A stretch of DNA of 64,000 bases from contig NZ_JPNB01000001.1 in assembly GCF_000732725.1 (NCBI RefSeq), forward strand, positions 124,001 through 188,000, read 5' to 3'. The DNA is from Kineothrix alysoides (GTDB lineage Bacteria; Bacillota; Clostridia; Lachnospirales; Lachnospiraceae). This document shows, one piece after another, positions 9,538 through 18,373 of this stretch (position 1 is its first letter; every line of letters begins with the position of its first letter). The position numbers and the translations under genes are program-made. The notes below the pieces were generated by a model. The model searched no databases. It was not told the origin of the DNA and saw only the letters and a list, made by a program, of their open reading frames with translations.

Positions 9538-9909
9538 TTATATGGAATTGTCGTTATCGTCGTCAAAAAATTCTTCTACCTTGGATTCGGCAGTTTCCAC
9601 TGCATCCTTCACAGTATCCTTTACGACCGTCTTAGCAGTGTCGGCGGCTGCAGCAGCGGCGTCACTCAAATGGTCTACGGCATCGGAGGCTGCAGTTTCT
9701 GCTTTTTCCAAATGAAGGTCAACATAGTTGCGTTTGCTGTCTCCTTTTTCTGTATCGTTGTCAAGGTCGTCGCCAAAGTCATCGAAGTCATCGTCATCCA
9801 AATCGTCAGAATAAGAAGAATTCTTATTTTGTAAATAATAATAAACACCGGCAGCGGCAGCGCCTGCGACAGCAGTAAACATCAAAAATTTACCGAATTT
9901 TTTTGCCAT
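9538..9909 (-). CDS. Small acidic membrane-anchored protein with alanine-rich helix
   Basis: The 123-residue product starts MAKKFGKFLMFTAV, with one hydrophobic N-terminal segment (about residues 7-26, FLMFTAVAGAAAAGVYYYL) that should anchor it. Next comes an aspartate run (DDLDDDDFDDFGDD), then an alanine-rich amphipathic helix with repeated AAD, TVKD and AVE units, resembling YtxH-like or apolipoprotein-like helices. The start at 9909 is chosen because AAAGGAG lies just upstream; the open frame extends 29 codons further without a ribosome site. The function is unknown; an envelope or stress role is only a guess. It converges with the MocR gene. Confidence 0.75.
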   Translation of the reverse strand: MAKKFGKFLMFTAVAGAAAAGVYYYLQNKNSSYSDDLDDDDFDDFGDDLDNDTEKGDSKRNYVDLHLEKAETAASDAVDHLSDAAAAAADTAKTVVKDTVKDAVETAESKVEEFFDDDNDNSI

Positions 9910-10030
9910 ATAAGTACTCCTTTCAATTTCGAGGTTATAGAAACATATTAATACTATTTTGTCAAATTGAAAAGAGAATATGTATAAAAAAACCATAATT
10001 TTTTTGTTAAATATAAAATATGCAACTTTA

Positions 10031-10059
10031 TTGAATCTATCACGGAAATGTGGTATATT
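10031..10059 (+). promoter_or_regulatory. Sigma-70 type promoter for the TetR gene
   Basis: TTGAAT (10031-10036) and TATATT (10054-10059) are separated by 17 bases, about 40 bp before the TetR coding start. Confidence 0.6.
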
Positions 10060-10099
10060 AAAAATCGACCGATAAAGTCAATAACTGCGGAAAAGGGAC

Positions 10100-10726
10100 T
10101 TGGAAAATACTGTGAATGAGAAATTTTTTGATTTAAAAAAAGAAAAACAAGATAGAATGATAAATGCTGCTTTAAAAATTTTCGCGGAGAACGGTTATAG
10201 ACATGCCAGTACCGACGATATTGTGGCAGAGGCTGGAATCAGCAAGGGATTGCTGTTCCATTATTTTACGAGCAAGCTGGGACTTTATGAGTTTCTCATC
10301 GATTACAGCGTGCGCTTTATGTCTTTGGAGCTTTCCACCCGCGTAGGTAAGAAGGAGGAGGACTTTTTTCGCCTGTTGAAGCAAATGGAAGCTGCTAAAT
10401 TTCAGGTGCTTAAGAACTATCCGTATATGCAGCAGTTCATAGACCGCACCAGATACGAGGATGTGAAGGAAGCCCTATTGGCAGCCGAAGAGAAGAAGAA
10501 CGTCCTTGAGGAGGCGAGGGAGGCCATTATGGATAGGGCGGACTTATCTCCATTTAAGCAGGGTGCGGATCCGGCAAAGCTTTTATGTATGATTGAATAT
10601 ACGATTCAAGGCATAATGAAAAGGAGCTTTTTTGAAGGCACTTTCCACCCCGAAATGGTAAATGAAGAGATTAACGGCTATTTGGATATGATAAAGCAGC
10701 TAGTATATCGTCCTCAGGTCAACTAG
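10100..10726 (+). CDS. TetR/AcrR family transcriptional regulator
   Basis: The N-terminal helix-turn-helix is typical: RMINAALKIFAENGYRHAST, DDIVAEAGISKGLLFHYF and SKLGLYEFLIDYS (residues about 14-70). The C-terminal ligand-binding half is helical and not diagnostic. The best start is TTG at 10100, with AAAGGG just upstream; GTG at 10112 is an alternative. The neighbouring genes converge or diverge, so the regulated gene cannot be named from context. A large hairpin follows the stop. Confidence 0.88.
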   Translation: MENTVNEKFFDLKKEKQDRMINAALKIFAENGYRHASTDDIVAEAGISKGLLFHYFTSKLGLYEFLIDYSVRFMSLELSTRVGKKEEDFFRLLKQMEAAKFQVLKNYPYMQQFIDRTRYEDVKEALLAAEEKKNVLEEAREAIMDRADLSPFKQGADPAKLLCMIEYTIQGIMKRSFFEGTFHPEMVNEEINGYLDMIKQLVYRPQVN

Positions 10727-10742
10727 CACCATTAACTTACCT

Positions 10743-10823
10743 AAACATTCAGATGCGGCATTTAAAAAGCCTCAACGTAACCCCGCTACTCCTACGTTTT
10801 TTGAATGCCGCATCTGAATGTTT
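10743..10823. repeat. 26-bp inverted repeat (large hairpin) between convergent genes
   Basis: The arms 10743-10768 and 10798-10823 match at 25 of 26 positions when complemented; the core is CATTCAGATGCGGCATT. The 29-base centre itself has AACGTA/TACGTT ends that extend the stem. It could act as a bidirectional terminator for the TetR gene and the DUF6062 gene, or be a mobile palindromic repeat. It is unlike the two 285-bp elements elsewhere, apart from a short GATGCGGC-type word. Confidence 0.8.
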
Positions 10824-10896
10824 GTCCCATGTACTTGGCCTGGTTATTTGCAGGATGATATGCCAGCCAGCAAGCAGAAGGAGCTATCTCTTGGAA

Positions 10897-11658
10897 TTAC
10901 TTGTTCATTTTATAGGTGGGGGCGGCAGGATATCCTCCCTTTAATTTCTGCATTCCCCTTTGGATGGCATCCTTGGAATCCTTCCAATCTGCCTCTTTAT
11001 TCCGGTAATCGAATTTTTCGACAAGCCAGGCTACGTCATCAGCCATGCGCTTCATATTTTTCTCCATAAGGGAGAACATCGCAGGGTAGAAGGATGTTTT
11101 TTCCTTATCGCTAAGCTTGCTTTCAGCGGCTTCGCACAGGTCCCCGAAGTGGTGAAGACAGAAGCCTTTGCTGTTTTCTATTTTTTCCCGAAAGGCGTTG
11201 TCCTTTCCATATAGAATGAAGAAGGTGTCCATATATCTGTCATAGGTTTCGCTGAACTGTTTGCAGATATAGCAGGAATTCTCCTTTTCTTCCGTCCAGA
11301 TGCCGATAGGATTCTGGCGACCCTCACCTTTTTTGTGCCCCTTTAAAAAGAAGGACTTTTTAGGAGAGAAGGTCTTGAACTGTTCTGCCATTTCCTGATT
11401 CATGCGAACATAGTGGGTCTTTAGAATCCAGCCGTTCCCGAGAGTATTTCCATAGTCAAACATTTTCTTGAAATGATTCCTGCAAAACCCCGCCGTATCC
11501 GTCATGCCGCGCACATCGCTTTCCATATAGGAGGAGCCGGAGCCCAGCACGAAATCTAATAAATCCTGCTCCACATTTCGCTCTATAAGGCAAAAGGGGC
11601 ACTCGTCGTTTGCGTTTACCGCATCGTTTAAGGGAATCGTATATAATTTTTCTTTCAT
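10897..11658 (-). CDS. DUF6062 family protein with paired CxxC / CxxH motifs
   Basis: The 253-residue cytosolic-looking protein has no signal peptide. It holds CPFCLIE (about residue 20) then FCRNHF (about 58), and again CYICKQF (about 131) then FCLHHF (about 172). The same CxxC ... CxxHF spacing occurs twice, as if a metal- or heme-binding module were duplicated. The family is common in Lachnospiraceae and has no assigned function that I know of. RBS GAGGC lies before the ATG. It converges with the TetR gene and is divergent from the PfkB-like gene. Confidence 0.8.
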   Translation of the reverse strand: MKEKLYTIPLNDAVNANDECPFCLIERNVEQDLLDFVLGSGSSYMESDVRGMTDTAGFCRNHFKKMFDYGNTLGNGWILKTHYVRMNQEMAEQFKTFSPKKSFFLKGHKKGEGRQNPIGIWTEEKENSCYICKQFSETYDRYMDTFFILYGKDNAFREKIENSKGFCLHHFGDLCEAAESKLSDKEKTSFYPAMFSLMEKNMKRMADDVAWLVEKFDYRNKEADWKDSKDAIQRGMQKLKGGYPAAPTYKMNK

Positions 11659-12082
11659 AAGTCAAAGCCTCCAGTCATTTTTCAAGTGTAAGATGTCAAT
11701 CTATATTTCTATAATAAAGGGAATTGTATATAAATTATGTTTTGATTATGCATTTTTAATTATACATGAAAAATTCGTTCCTTGTCGACTATATTTGGAA
11801 CGTATGGTATAATATTGCTATAGTTCAGCAATCCATGCCGCGAAGCCAAAATTGCGTTTCTATGCAATTTTGCGAGGGCTGAAAGCGCTAAAGTGCAGTT
11901 TTATCGCGTTTTATGTGTATACATGTTGGAGTTTAGCCGAAGGCTGATGTAACATAATATTTATAGGAAGATGTGTTAAAATACGAATGAAATGAGCATG
12001 TGAATAATATACGAATGGGGTTATTACCCGCAAAAGAATAAAATTCGCATGAAATAAAATGTGTAACGGAGAAGGGGTAGGT
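11659..12082 (+). promoter_or_regulatory. Intergenic region with promoter and hairpins before the PfkB-like gene
   Basis: An extended -10 element, TGG followed by TATAAT (11808-11813), has a weak TTGTCG (11782-11787) upstream at 20 bases. Downstream, CAAAATTGC (11847-11855) pairs with GCAATTTTG (11864-11872). AGCC-GAA-GGCT (11935-11945) sits inside an ATGTT/AACAT stem. The leader of about 260 bases is therefore long and structured, but I do not recognise a riboswitch class. Confidence 0.45.
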
Positions 12083-13000
12083 ATGAGTAAATTTTTAGTG
12101 GCGGGAATTGTACAGAAAGAGACGATCATCAAGGTGGATAAGATTCCGATCGAATACAGCGGAGTGACAAATAAGCCGGGCACCATCTTTATCAGTGCCG
12201 GAGGAGATGCTTATAATGAATCTTTGGCGTTAAAGTGGCTGGGGAATTCGGTTGATTTTATGTCCATGGTAGGCGCCGATGAGAGCATGGAGCTGGTCAA
12301 TCCCAAGGGAAGCGAAGTGACATTGGTGACCGATTACATACTTCCCAGGCTTCAGAATACTCCTACTGCTGCTGTGTTTTATGATGAAGAGAGAAAGCAG
12401 CAGATTTTTGAGGATATTAAGGATTTGCGTGAGACCGCTTACGACATACATTTATTTGAGGAGCGGGCGGCGAGGGCGGAGATGCTCGTGTTGTCCAATG
12501 CCAATTTCTGCCGTCCTCTTATTGGGATCGGCAAGGAACTGCGCAAACCTATCGCAGTAAATATCAGGGAATATCAGGAAAGCAAGGTCTGCTATAACGA
12601 GGACTATTTGAAGGCTGCCGACATTCTGTATGTCAGCGATGATCATTTGATCGAAGAACCATATGAATTCGTGAAGTCTCTGGCGGCAAAATATCGGCCG
12701 GAAATCATTATCTTAGGTCAGGGAGCGGATGGCCTCATATTATATGATAAGAACAAAAACATCATCGCTCATTACAATACCGTGAGGACCCATGGGCTGG
12801 TGAATACGGTTGGCGCCGGCAATGCACTGTTTTCCTGCTTCCTTCATTTTTATAATAAGACCCAGGATTCGGTGTTCGCAGTGAAGAATGCGCTCCTTTT
12901 CGCTTCCTATAAAATAGGCTTTATGGGAACCTCTAATGGATTCCTGACAGAGGAGCAAATTGTACAATGGCGTAATTTGATCTGGAGAGACGGAAGATAG
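12083..13000 (+). CDS. PfkB-family sugar-kinase-like protein with altered catalytic motif
   Basis: The fold is that of ribokinase/PfkB carbohydrate kinases: SAGGDAYNESLALKWLG near the N-terminus (usual GGxxxN sugar-site region), IILGQGADGLILY, and the C-terminal VNTVGAGNALFSCF. In active members this last motif is DTxGAGD, where Asp is the catalytic base; here the base is Asn (N247) and the first Asp is Asn as well. It may be a pseudo-kinase or use a different mechanism. ATG at 12083 follows GGAGAAGGGG; an in-frame ATG 24 bp upstream has no ribosome site. An M19 dipeptidase gene follows 29 bp later. Confidence 0.85.
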   Translation: MSKFLVAGIVQKETIIKVDKIPIEYSGVTNKPGTIFISAGGDAYNESLALKWLGNSVDFMSMVGADESMELVNPKGSEVTLVTDYILPRLQNTPTAAVFYDEERKQQIFEDIKDLRETAYDIHLFEERAARAEMLVLSNANFCRPLIGIGKELRKPIAVNIREYQESKVCYNEDYLKAADILYVSDDHLIEEPYEFVKSLAAKYRPEIIILGQGADGLILYDKNKNIIAHYNTVRTHGLVNTVGAGNALFSCFLHFYNKTQDSVFAVKNALLFASYKIGFMGTSNGFLTEEQIVQWRNLIWRDGR

Positions 13001-13029
13001 AAATAAGTCAGAGGTGAGGAAATAGGTAA

Positions 13030-14046
13030 ATGAAAGCTGTGGATATGCATTGCGATACGATTTCCGAATTATATAAAAAAGCAAAAGAGGGTCAGGACGA
13101 AAGCCTGCGCAGGAGCAACTGCCACATCGATTTAGGGAAGCTTAAAAAAGGCGATGCCCTTGTGCAGAATTTCGCTGTCTTTATTCATAATGGAAGGACG
13201 GAGAATCCCTTAGAAGAATTCCTGCAAATGGTGGACCTATATTATAACGAATTGGAAAAAAACAGGGACATGATTGCTCCTGTTTTTTGCTGGAAAGATA
13301 TTGAGAAAAACTGTGCCGAAGGCAAGATATCGGCACTGCTCACGGTGGAAGAGGGAGCCGTCTGCAAAGGGAACCTGTCTTATCTTAGAGATATGTACAG
13401 ACTCGGCGTGCGCATGATGACCTTGACATGGAATTACCCCAATGAGATAGGCTATCCAAATGTGCGGGCAGGGAATTACGAAGACCGTCAGGTACAGGGC
13501 GAAAGTGTTCCTTTTTATAAGATTGCGGATACGATCAATGGACTGACTGAGCAGGGGATGGAAATTGTTGCCGAGATGGAGCGCATCGGGATGATCATCG
13601 ATGTCTCCCATCTGTCTGACAAAGGCTTTTACGACGTGCTTGAAGTTACAAAAAAGCCCTTTGTGGCCAGCCACTCCAATGCCAGAGCAGTTTGTCCCTG
13701 GGTAAGGAATCTGACGGACGATATGATACGTAAGATAGCGCTGCGCGGTGGGGTGATAGGGCTTAATTTCTGCCCCGATTTTCTGACGGAGGTATCAAAA
13801 GGGGAAAGAAATACAGGTACAATTGCTGCAATTGTGGAGCATGCGAAATATATTGCCAATGTCGGAGGTATTGAATGTCTCGGCCTTGGAAGCGACTTTG
13901 ACGGAATAGAGGGGCACGGGGAACTGCCCGACTTTTCCCATCTTCCGCAGCTCTCGGAAGCCCTTTTCCGAGCAGGCTTTTCGGGAGATGAGGTAGAGAA
14001 GATTTTCCATAGAAATGTTCTGCGGCTTTATAAAGAGTTATTGTAA
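13030..14046 (+). CDS. Membrane-dipeptidase-like peptidase (M19 family)
   Basis: Metal ligands of the M19 renal dipeptidase family are visible: DMHCDT near the N-terminus, the bridging glutamate in TVEEGAV, IDVSHLSDKGFYDV, ASHSNARAVCP and LGSDFDGI near the C-terminus. Members hydrolyse dipeptides, including those with D-residues, using two zinc ions. No signal peptide is seen, so it probably acts in the cytosol. Length of 338 residues is normal. RBS GAGGTGAGG precedes ATG. It follows the PfkB-like gene closely and may share its transcript. Confidence 0.92.
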   Translation: MKAVDMHCDTISELYKKAKEGQDESLRRSNCHIDLGKLKKGDALVQNFAVFIHNGRTENPLEEFLQMVDLYYNELEKNRDMIAPVFCWKDIEKNCAEGKISALLTVEEGAVCKGNLSYLRDMYRLGVRMMTLTWNYPNEIGYPNVRAGNYEDRQVQGESVPFYKIADTINGLTEQGMEIVAEMERIGMIIDVSHLSDKGFYDVLEVTKKPFVASHSNARAVCPWVRNLTDDMIRKIALRGGVIGLNFCPDFLTEVSKGERNTGTIAAIVEHAKYIANVGGIECLGLGSDFDGIEGHGELPDFSHLPQLSEALFRAGFSGDEVEKIFHRNVLRLYKELL

Positions 14047-14198
14047 GAGGGAAAGCAATCGAACAACAAAATACAAATATTAACATACTTAGCAATGTGC
14101 CCATTCTCCTTGGCGATATATAATCTAAGCATAGAAAGTTACGATATATCCTCTGACTCTGCTTGGAGGTATACCGATTAGATTAGGAGGATGAGTGG

Positions 14199-16589
14199 AT
14201 GCAGTACGGACATTTTGACAACGAGAAGCGGGAATATGTAATCGACAGAGTGGATATACCCACATCGTGGACCAATTACCTCGGCGTGCAGGATATGTGC
14301 GTGGTGGTAAATCATACGGCCGGGGGCTACATGTTCTATAAGACTCCGGAATACCATAGGGTGACGAGATTTCGCGGCAACAGCATACCCATGGACAGAC
14401 CGGGTCATTACGTATACATAAGGGATAATGACAGCGAGGACTATTGGAGCATATCTTGGCAGCCGGTAGGAAAGTCGCTGGAGGAAGCGAAGTACACATG
14501 CCGCCACGGCATGTCTTATTCGACTTACGAATGCGACTACAGCAAAATCAAAGCGACCCAGACCTTGGTCGTGCCGCTTAACGATGCGGTGGAGCTTTGG
14601 GATGTGACAATTAAGAATGAAGATGATAAGCCGAGAAATTTAAGCCTATTTTCTTATTGTGAATTTTCATTCCATCATATTATGATTGACAATCAGAACT
14701 TCCAGATGAGCATGTACTGTGCAGGATCTTCTTATGGGGACGGTATTATCGAACATGACTTATTCTATGAAGAGTTCGGGTATCAGTATTTTGCCTCCAA
14801 TTTCGAGCCGGACGGCTATGATTGCTTAAGAGACAAGTTCCTGGGGCTTTACCATACGGAGGACAATCCGGTGGCAGTGGAGAGGGGTAAGTGCAGCGGT
14901 TCTCACGAGCTTGGAAATAACCACTGCGGTTCTTTACAGAAGAACATCGTATTGCAGCCCGGAGAAGAAGTCAGGGTTATATTCATGCTGGGCGAGGGCA
15001 GAAGAGAGGAAGGAAAGAACGCGAAGGAGAAGTACAGCAATCTTTCCACAGTGGATAAGGTATATGAAGATTTAAGGGAATACTGGAACAATAAATTTGA
15101 GAAGCTTCAGATTAATACTCCGAATGAAGGTATGAATACGCTGATTAATACATGGACCTTATATCAGGCGGAAATTAACGTGATGTTCTCCAGGTTTGCG
15201 TCCTTTATAGAGGTGGGCGGACGAGTAGGATTGGGATACCGTGATACGGCGCAGGACGCTATGACGATTCCTCACTCCAATCCGGAGAAATGCAGACAGC
15301 GTATTGTAGAGCTGCTGCGCGGCCTCGTATCGAAGGGATATGGACTGCACTTGTTCCAGCCGGAATGGTTCGAGCCGGATCATGAAGAAAAGCCGTTCAA
15401 TTCGCCGACTGTTATCCCTTCTCCTGATAAGGACAATATCGTACACGGCTTAAAGGATGCGTGCTCCGATGATGCATTGTGGCTGGTATCCTCTATCGTG
15501 GAATTCATAAAAGAAACGGGAGACAAAGCCTTTGTAGATGAAGTGATTACTTATGCGGACGGGGGGAAAGGAACCGTTTATGAGCATATGATGCGTATTC
15601 TGGATTTTTCGGCCGAGCAGGTAGGAGCTACGGGAATATGTAAGGGACTTCGTGCGGACTGGAACGACTGCCTGAATCTGGGCGGCGGTGAGAGTGCTAT
15701 GGTATCATTCCTTCATTACTGGGCAATCGAGAACTTTCTGGAGCTGGCAAAATATTTAGGCAGAGAAGAAGAAATTGTAAAATATACCGAAATGTCCGAA
15801 AAGGTCAAGAAAGTATGCAATGACGAGCTGTGGGATGGAGAATGGTTTATCCGTGGCATTACCAAGAACGGCAAAAAAATCGGTACCCACTCCGATAAGG
15901 AGGGTAAGGTTCATCTGGAGTCCAATTCATGGGCGGTTCTTTCGGGAGCTGCTGATTATGAGAAGGGAATCCGTGCCATGGACAGTGTGGATGAATACCT
16001 CTATACTCCTTGGGGAATCATGTTGAATGCGCCTTCTTACACGGTACCGGACGAGGACATCGGCTTTGTAACGAGAGTATATCCGGGCGTCAAGGAAAAT
16101 GGTGCGGTATTCTCCCATCCCAATCCTTGGGCTTGGGCAGCAGAATGCAAGCTGGGACGAGGCGACCGTGCCATGAGATTCTACAATGCGTTATGTCCTT
16201 ATTACCAGAACGATAAGATCGATATAAGAGAGGCAGAGCCATATTCTTACTGCCAGTTCATCATGGGACGGGATCATACCGCCCACGGACGTGCGAGACA
16301 TCCGTTTATGACAGGAACGGGCGGCTGGGCTTATTTCTCAGCAACCAGATATATGCTGGGCATGCGTCCGCAGTTCGAACACTTAGAAATCGACCCTTGT
16401 GTCCCTGCTGACTGGAAAGAATTCTCCATGCAAAGGCAGTGGAGGGGCGTGGATTATCATATTGAAGTGGTGAACCCTGACGGCGTCATGAAAGGGGTAA
16501 AGGAGCTTTACCTGGACGGTGAGTTGGTACAGCGCATTCCGCTTATGGATAAAGGAACGGCCCATCAGGTAAAAGTGGTGATGGGGTGA
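14199..16589 (+). CDS. GH94 glycoside phosphorylase, diacetylchitobiose-phosphorylase-like
   Basis: GH94 enzymes split a beta-linked disaccharide with phosphate, giving a sugar 1-phosphate and a free sugar. The 796-residue protein has the N-terminal beta-sandwich (YGHFDNEKREYVI, WTNYLGVQD, TAGGYMFYKTPEYHRVT) and an (alpha/alpha)6 barrel with GLGYRDTAQDA, the catalytic LRADWNDCLNLGGGE (Asp490 likely general acid) and FSHPNPWAWAAE. The run of motifs agrees better with my memory of N,N'-diacetylchitobiose phosphorylase than of cellobiose phosphorylase, but substrate cannot be fixed from sequence alone. AGGAGG lies nine bases before ATG. A phosphohexomutase gene follows 21 bp later, which fits conversion of the sugar 1-phosphate to the 6-phosphate. 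No secretion signal, so the disaccharide must be imported. Confidence 0.88.
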   Translation: MQYGHFDNEKREYVIDRVDIPTSWTNYLGVQDMCVVVNHTAGGYMFYKTPEYHRVTRFRGNSIPMDRPGHYVYIRDNDSEDYWSISWQPVGKSLEEAKYTCRHGMSYSTYECDYSKIKATQTLVVPLNDAVELWDVTIKNEDDKPRNLSLFSYCEFSFHHIMIDNQNFQMSMYCAGSSYGDGIIEHDLFYEEFGYQYFASNFEPDGYDCLRDKFLGLYHTEDNPVAVERGKCSGSHELGNNHCGSLQKNIVLQPGEEVRVIFMLGEGRREEGKNAKEKYSNLSTVDKVYEDLREYWNNKFEKLQINTPNEGMNTLINTWTLYQAEINVMFSRFASFIEVGGRVGLGYRDTAQDAMTIPHSNPEKCRQRIVELLRGLVSKGYGLHLFQPEWFEPDHEEKPFNSPTVIPSPDKDNIVHGLKDACSDDALWLVSSIVEFIKETGDKAFVDEVITYADGGKGTVYEHMMRILDFSAEQVGATGICKGLRADWNDCLNLGGGESAMVSFLHYWAIENFLELAKYLGREEEIVKYTEMSEKVKKVCNDELWDGEWFIRGITKNGKKIGTHSDKEGKVHLESNSWAVLSGAADYEKGIRAMDSVDEYLYTPWGIMLNAPSYTVPDEDIGFVTRVYPGVKENGAVFSHPNPWAWAAECKLGRGDRAMRFYNALCPYYQNDKIDIREAEPYSYCQFIMGRDHTAHGRARHPFMTGTGGWAYFSATRYMLGMRPQFEHLEIDPCVPADWKEFSMQRQWRGVDYHIEVVNPDGVMKGVKELYLDGELVQRIPLMDKGTAHQVKVVMG

Positions 16590-16610
16590 CAAAAGAAGGG
16601 AGAGGACGAA

Positions 16611-18026
16611 ATGATTAAGTTCGGAACGGGCGGCTGGAGGGCTGTCATTGGAGATGAATTTACGAAAGCGAATATTCAGCTTCTGGCGAAAGCGCTTAGC
16701 GATAAGATGAAGGCAGAAAATATGGCAGAGGAAGGAATTGTCATCGGATATGACAGAAGATTCCTGGCAAAGGAGGCAATGCAGTGGGCCGGCCGCGTAT
16801 TTGCAGCGGAGGGTATTACCGCTTATCTAATCAATAAGTCTTCGCCGACGCCGCTTATCATGTTTTATGTGATGAAGCATGAGTTTCCTTATGGAATGAT
16901 GATTACTGCCAGTCATAATCCGGCTATTTATAACGGAATAAAGGTATTTACAGCGGGAGGCAGGGATGCCAATGAGGAACAGACCAAGGAAATAGAAGAA
17001 TATATTGACAGGCTTTCACCGGAAGATGTGAAAGAAATGGAATATGACGAGGCTGTGGAAGCAGGTTTGATTCGGGAAATTTATCCGCTGAATGAATATT
17101 TGGATGACATCATCGCGGCGGTGAATATGGAGGCAATCAGAGGCTGTGGACTGAAGGTAGTGCTGGATCCCTTATACGGCGTAAGCGAGACCTCTCTTTC
17201 TACCATACTCCTTACTGCAAGGTGTGAGGTTATTACGATACACGACAGACACGATACACTGTTTGGCGGAAAGCTCCCCTCACCTTCGGTTGCGACACTG
17301 CGTCCTTTGCAGAATGCGGTTATTGATAACAGGGCGGACATCGGAATCGCTACGGACGGCGATGCCGACCGCATCGGTGTTATCGACGATACGGGACGTT
17401 TCCTTCACCCCAACGATATTTTGGTGCTGCTCTATTACTATCTTGTAAGATACAAGGGCTGGGAGGGACCGGTTGTAAGAAACATTGCGACTACTCATAT
17501 GTTAGATAAAGTGGCGGAGAAATTCGGGCAGAAGTGCTACGAGGTTCCCGTAGGATTCAAGCATATTTCTTCTAAGATGTACGCCACAGGTGCCATCATC
17601 GGCGGAGAATCTTCCGGCGGTCTGACGGTGCGAGGCCACATCAACGGTAAGGATGGTATTTATGCGGCAGCGCTTTTAGCGGAGATGATCGCGGTCACAG
17701 GGAAGAAACTGTCCGACATTTATAAAGAGATTGAAGAGGAATGCGGCAGTATTTTCATGGAAGAGCGGGATTATAAATTCACGCAGGAGAAGAAAGAACA
17801 GATGCACAAGCTTCTAATGGAGGATAAACAGCTTCCCAAGCTGCCATTCGAGGTGGAAAAGGTGTCTTATTTGGATGGAAGCAAAGTGTATTTTAAGAAC
17901 GGAGGCTGGGTAGTGGGAAGGTTCTCAGGAACAGAACCGCTGATCAGAGTGTTCTGCGAAATGCCGAATTTAGAGGATGCCAAGAAGGTATGTGAGATTT
18001 ATGAGGAGTTCCTCGGACTGAAATAA
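16611..18026 (+). CDS. Phosphohexomutase (phosphoglucomutase/phosphomannomutase family)
   Basis: Interconverts hexose 1- and 6-phosphates through a phosphoserine. Motifs in order: FGTGGWRA at the N-terminus, the phosphoserine loop TASHNP (about residue 102), the metal loop DGDADR (about 248), the sugar loop GGESSGG and the phosphate-binding RFSGTEPLIRV near the C-terminus. At 471 residues it is full length. It is tightly linked to the GH94 phosphorylase, so its substrate is probably that enzyme's product, GlcNAc 1-phosphate or glucose 1-phosphate. A terminator follows. Confidence 0.93.
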   Translation: MIKFGTGGWRAVIGDEFTKANIQLLAKALSDKMKAENMAEEGIVIGYDRRFLAKEAMQWAGRVFAAEGITAYLINKSSPTPLIMFYVMKHEFPYGMMITASHNPAIYNGIKVFTAGGRDANEEQTKEIEEYIDRLSPEDVKEMEYDEAVEAGLIREIYPLNEYLDDIIAAVNMEAIRGCGLKVVLDPLYGVSETSLSTILLTARCEVITIHDRHDTLFGGKLPSPSVATLRPLQNAVIDNRADIGIATDGDADRIGVIDDTGRFLHPNDILVLLYYYLVRYKGWEGPVVRNIATTHMLDKVAEKFGQKCYEVPVGFKHISSKMYATGAIIGGESSGGLTVRGHINGKDGIYAAALLAEMIAVTGKKLSDIYKEIEEECGSIFMEERDYKFTQEKKEQMHKLLMEDKQLPKLPFEVEKVSYLDGSKVYFKNGGWVVGRFSGTEPLIRVFCEMPNLEDAKKVCEIYEEFLGLK

Positions 18027-18050
18027 TAAGGCTTTGTTCAGAAATTAAGA

Positions 18051-18080
18051 AAGGATTGCTCGAAAGGGCAGTCTTTTCTT
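18051..18080 (+). terminator. Terminator after the phosphohexomutase gene
   Basis: AAGGATTGCTC (18051-18061) pairs with GGGCAGTCTTT (18066-18076) including three G-U pairs, with a GAAA tetraloop and a TTTTCTT tail. The remaining ~290 bases to the kinase gene at 18374 hold another imperfect hairpin around CACTTTTC/GAAAAGTG (18160-18190) and no convincing gene. Confidence 0.75.
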
Positions 18081-18373
18081 GCATAATAGGAAAATGTTTT
18101 TGTTGCAGAAACAATATGTGCAGCTACGCGCGCCAGGCAAAAGTGGTGCTGCCGAAACACACTTTTCTTGATTTATGAAAAGTGGCGTGTTACTGTAAAG
18201 GGGCAGACATAATTGATTATAGACGGTGAAAATATGGCACATAGCATGCATGAGGTATTCTATGTTGTTGTGAAAGCGAAATAACAATATTTGCGTGCAG
18301 GATAGGATAATTTTGCGTACCGGATAGTTTCTGCGGGCAGTGGGTAATTAAGAGAAGGAATGGGGAATGCGGG

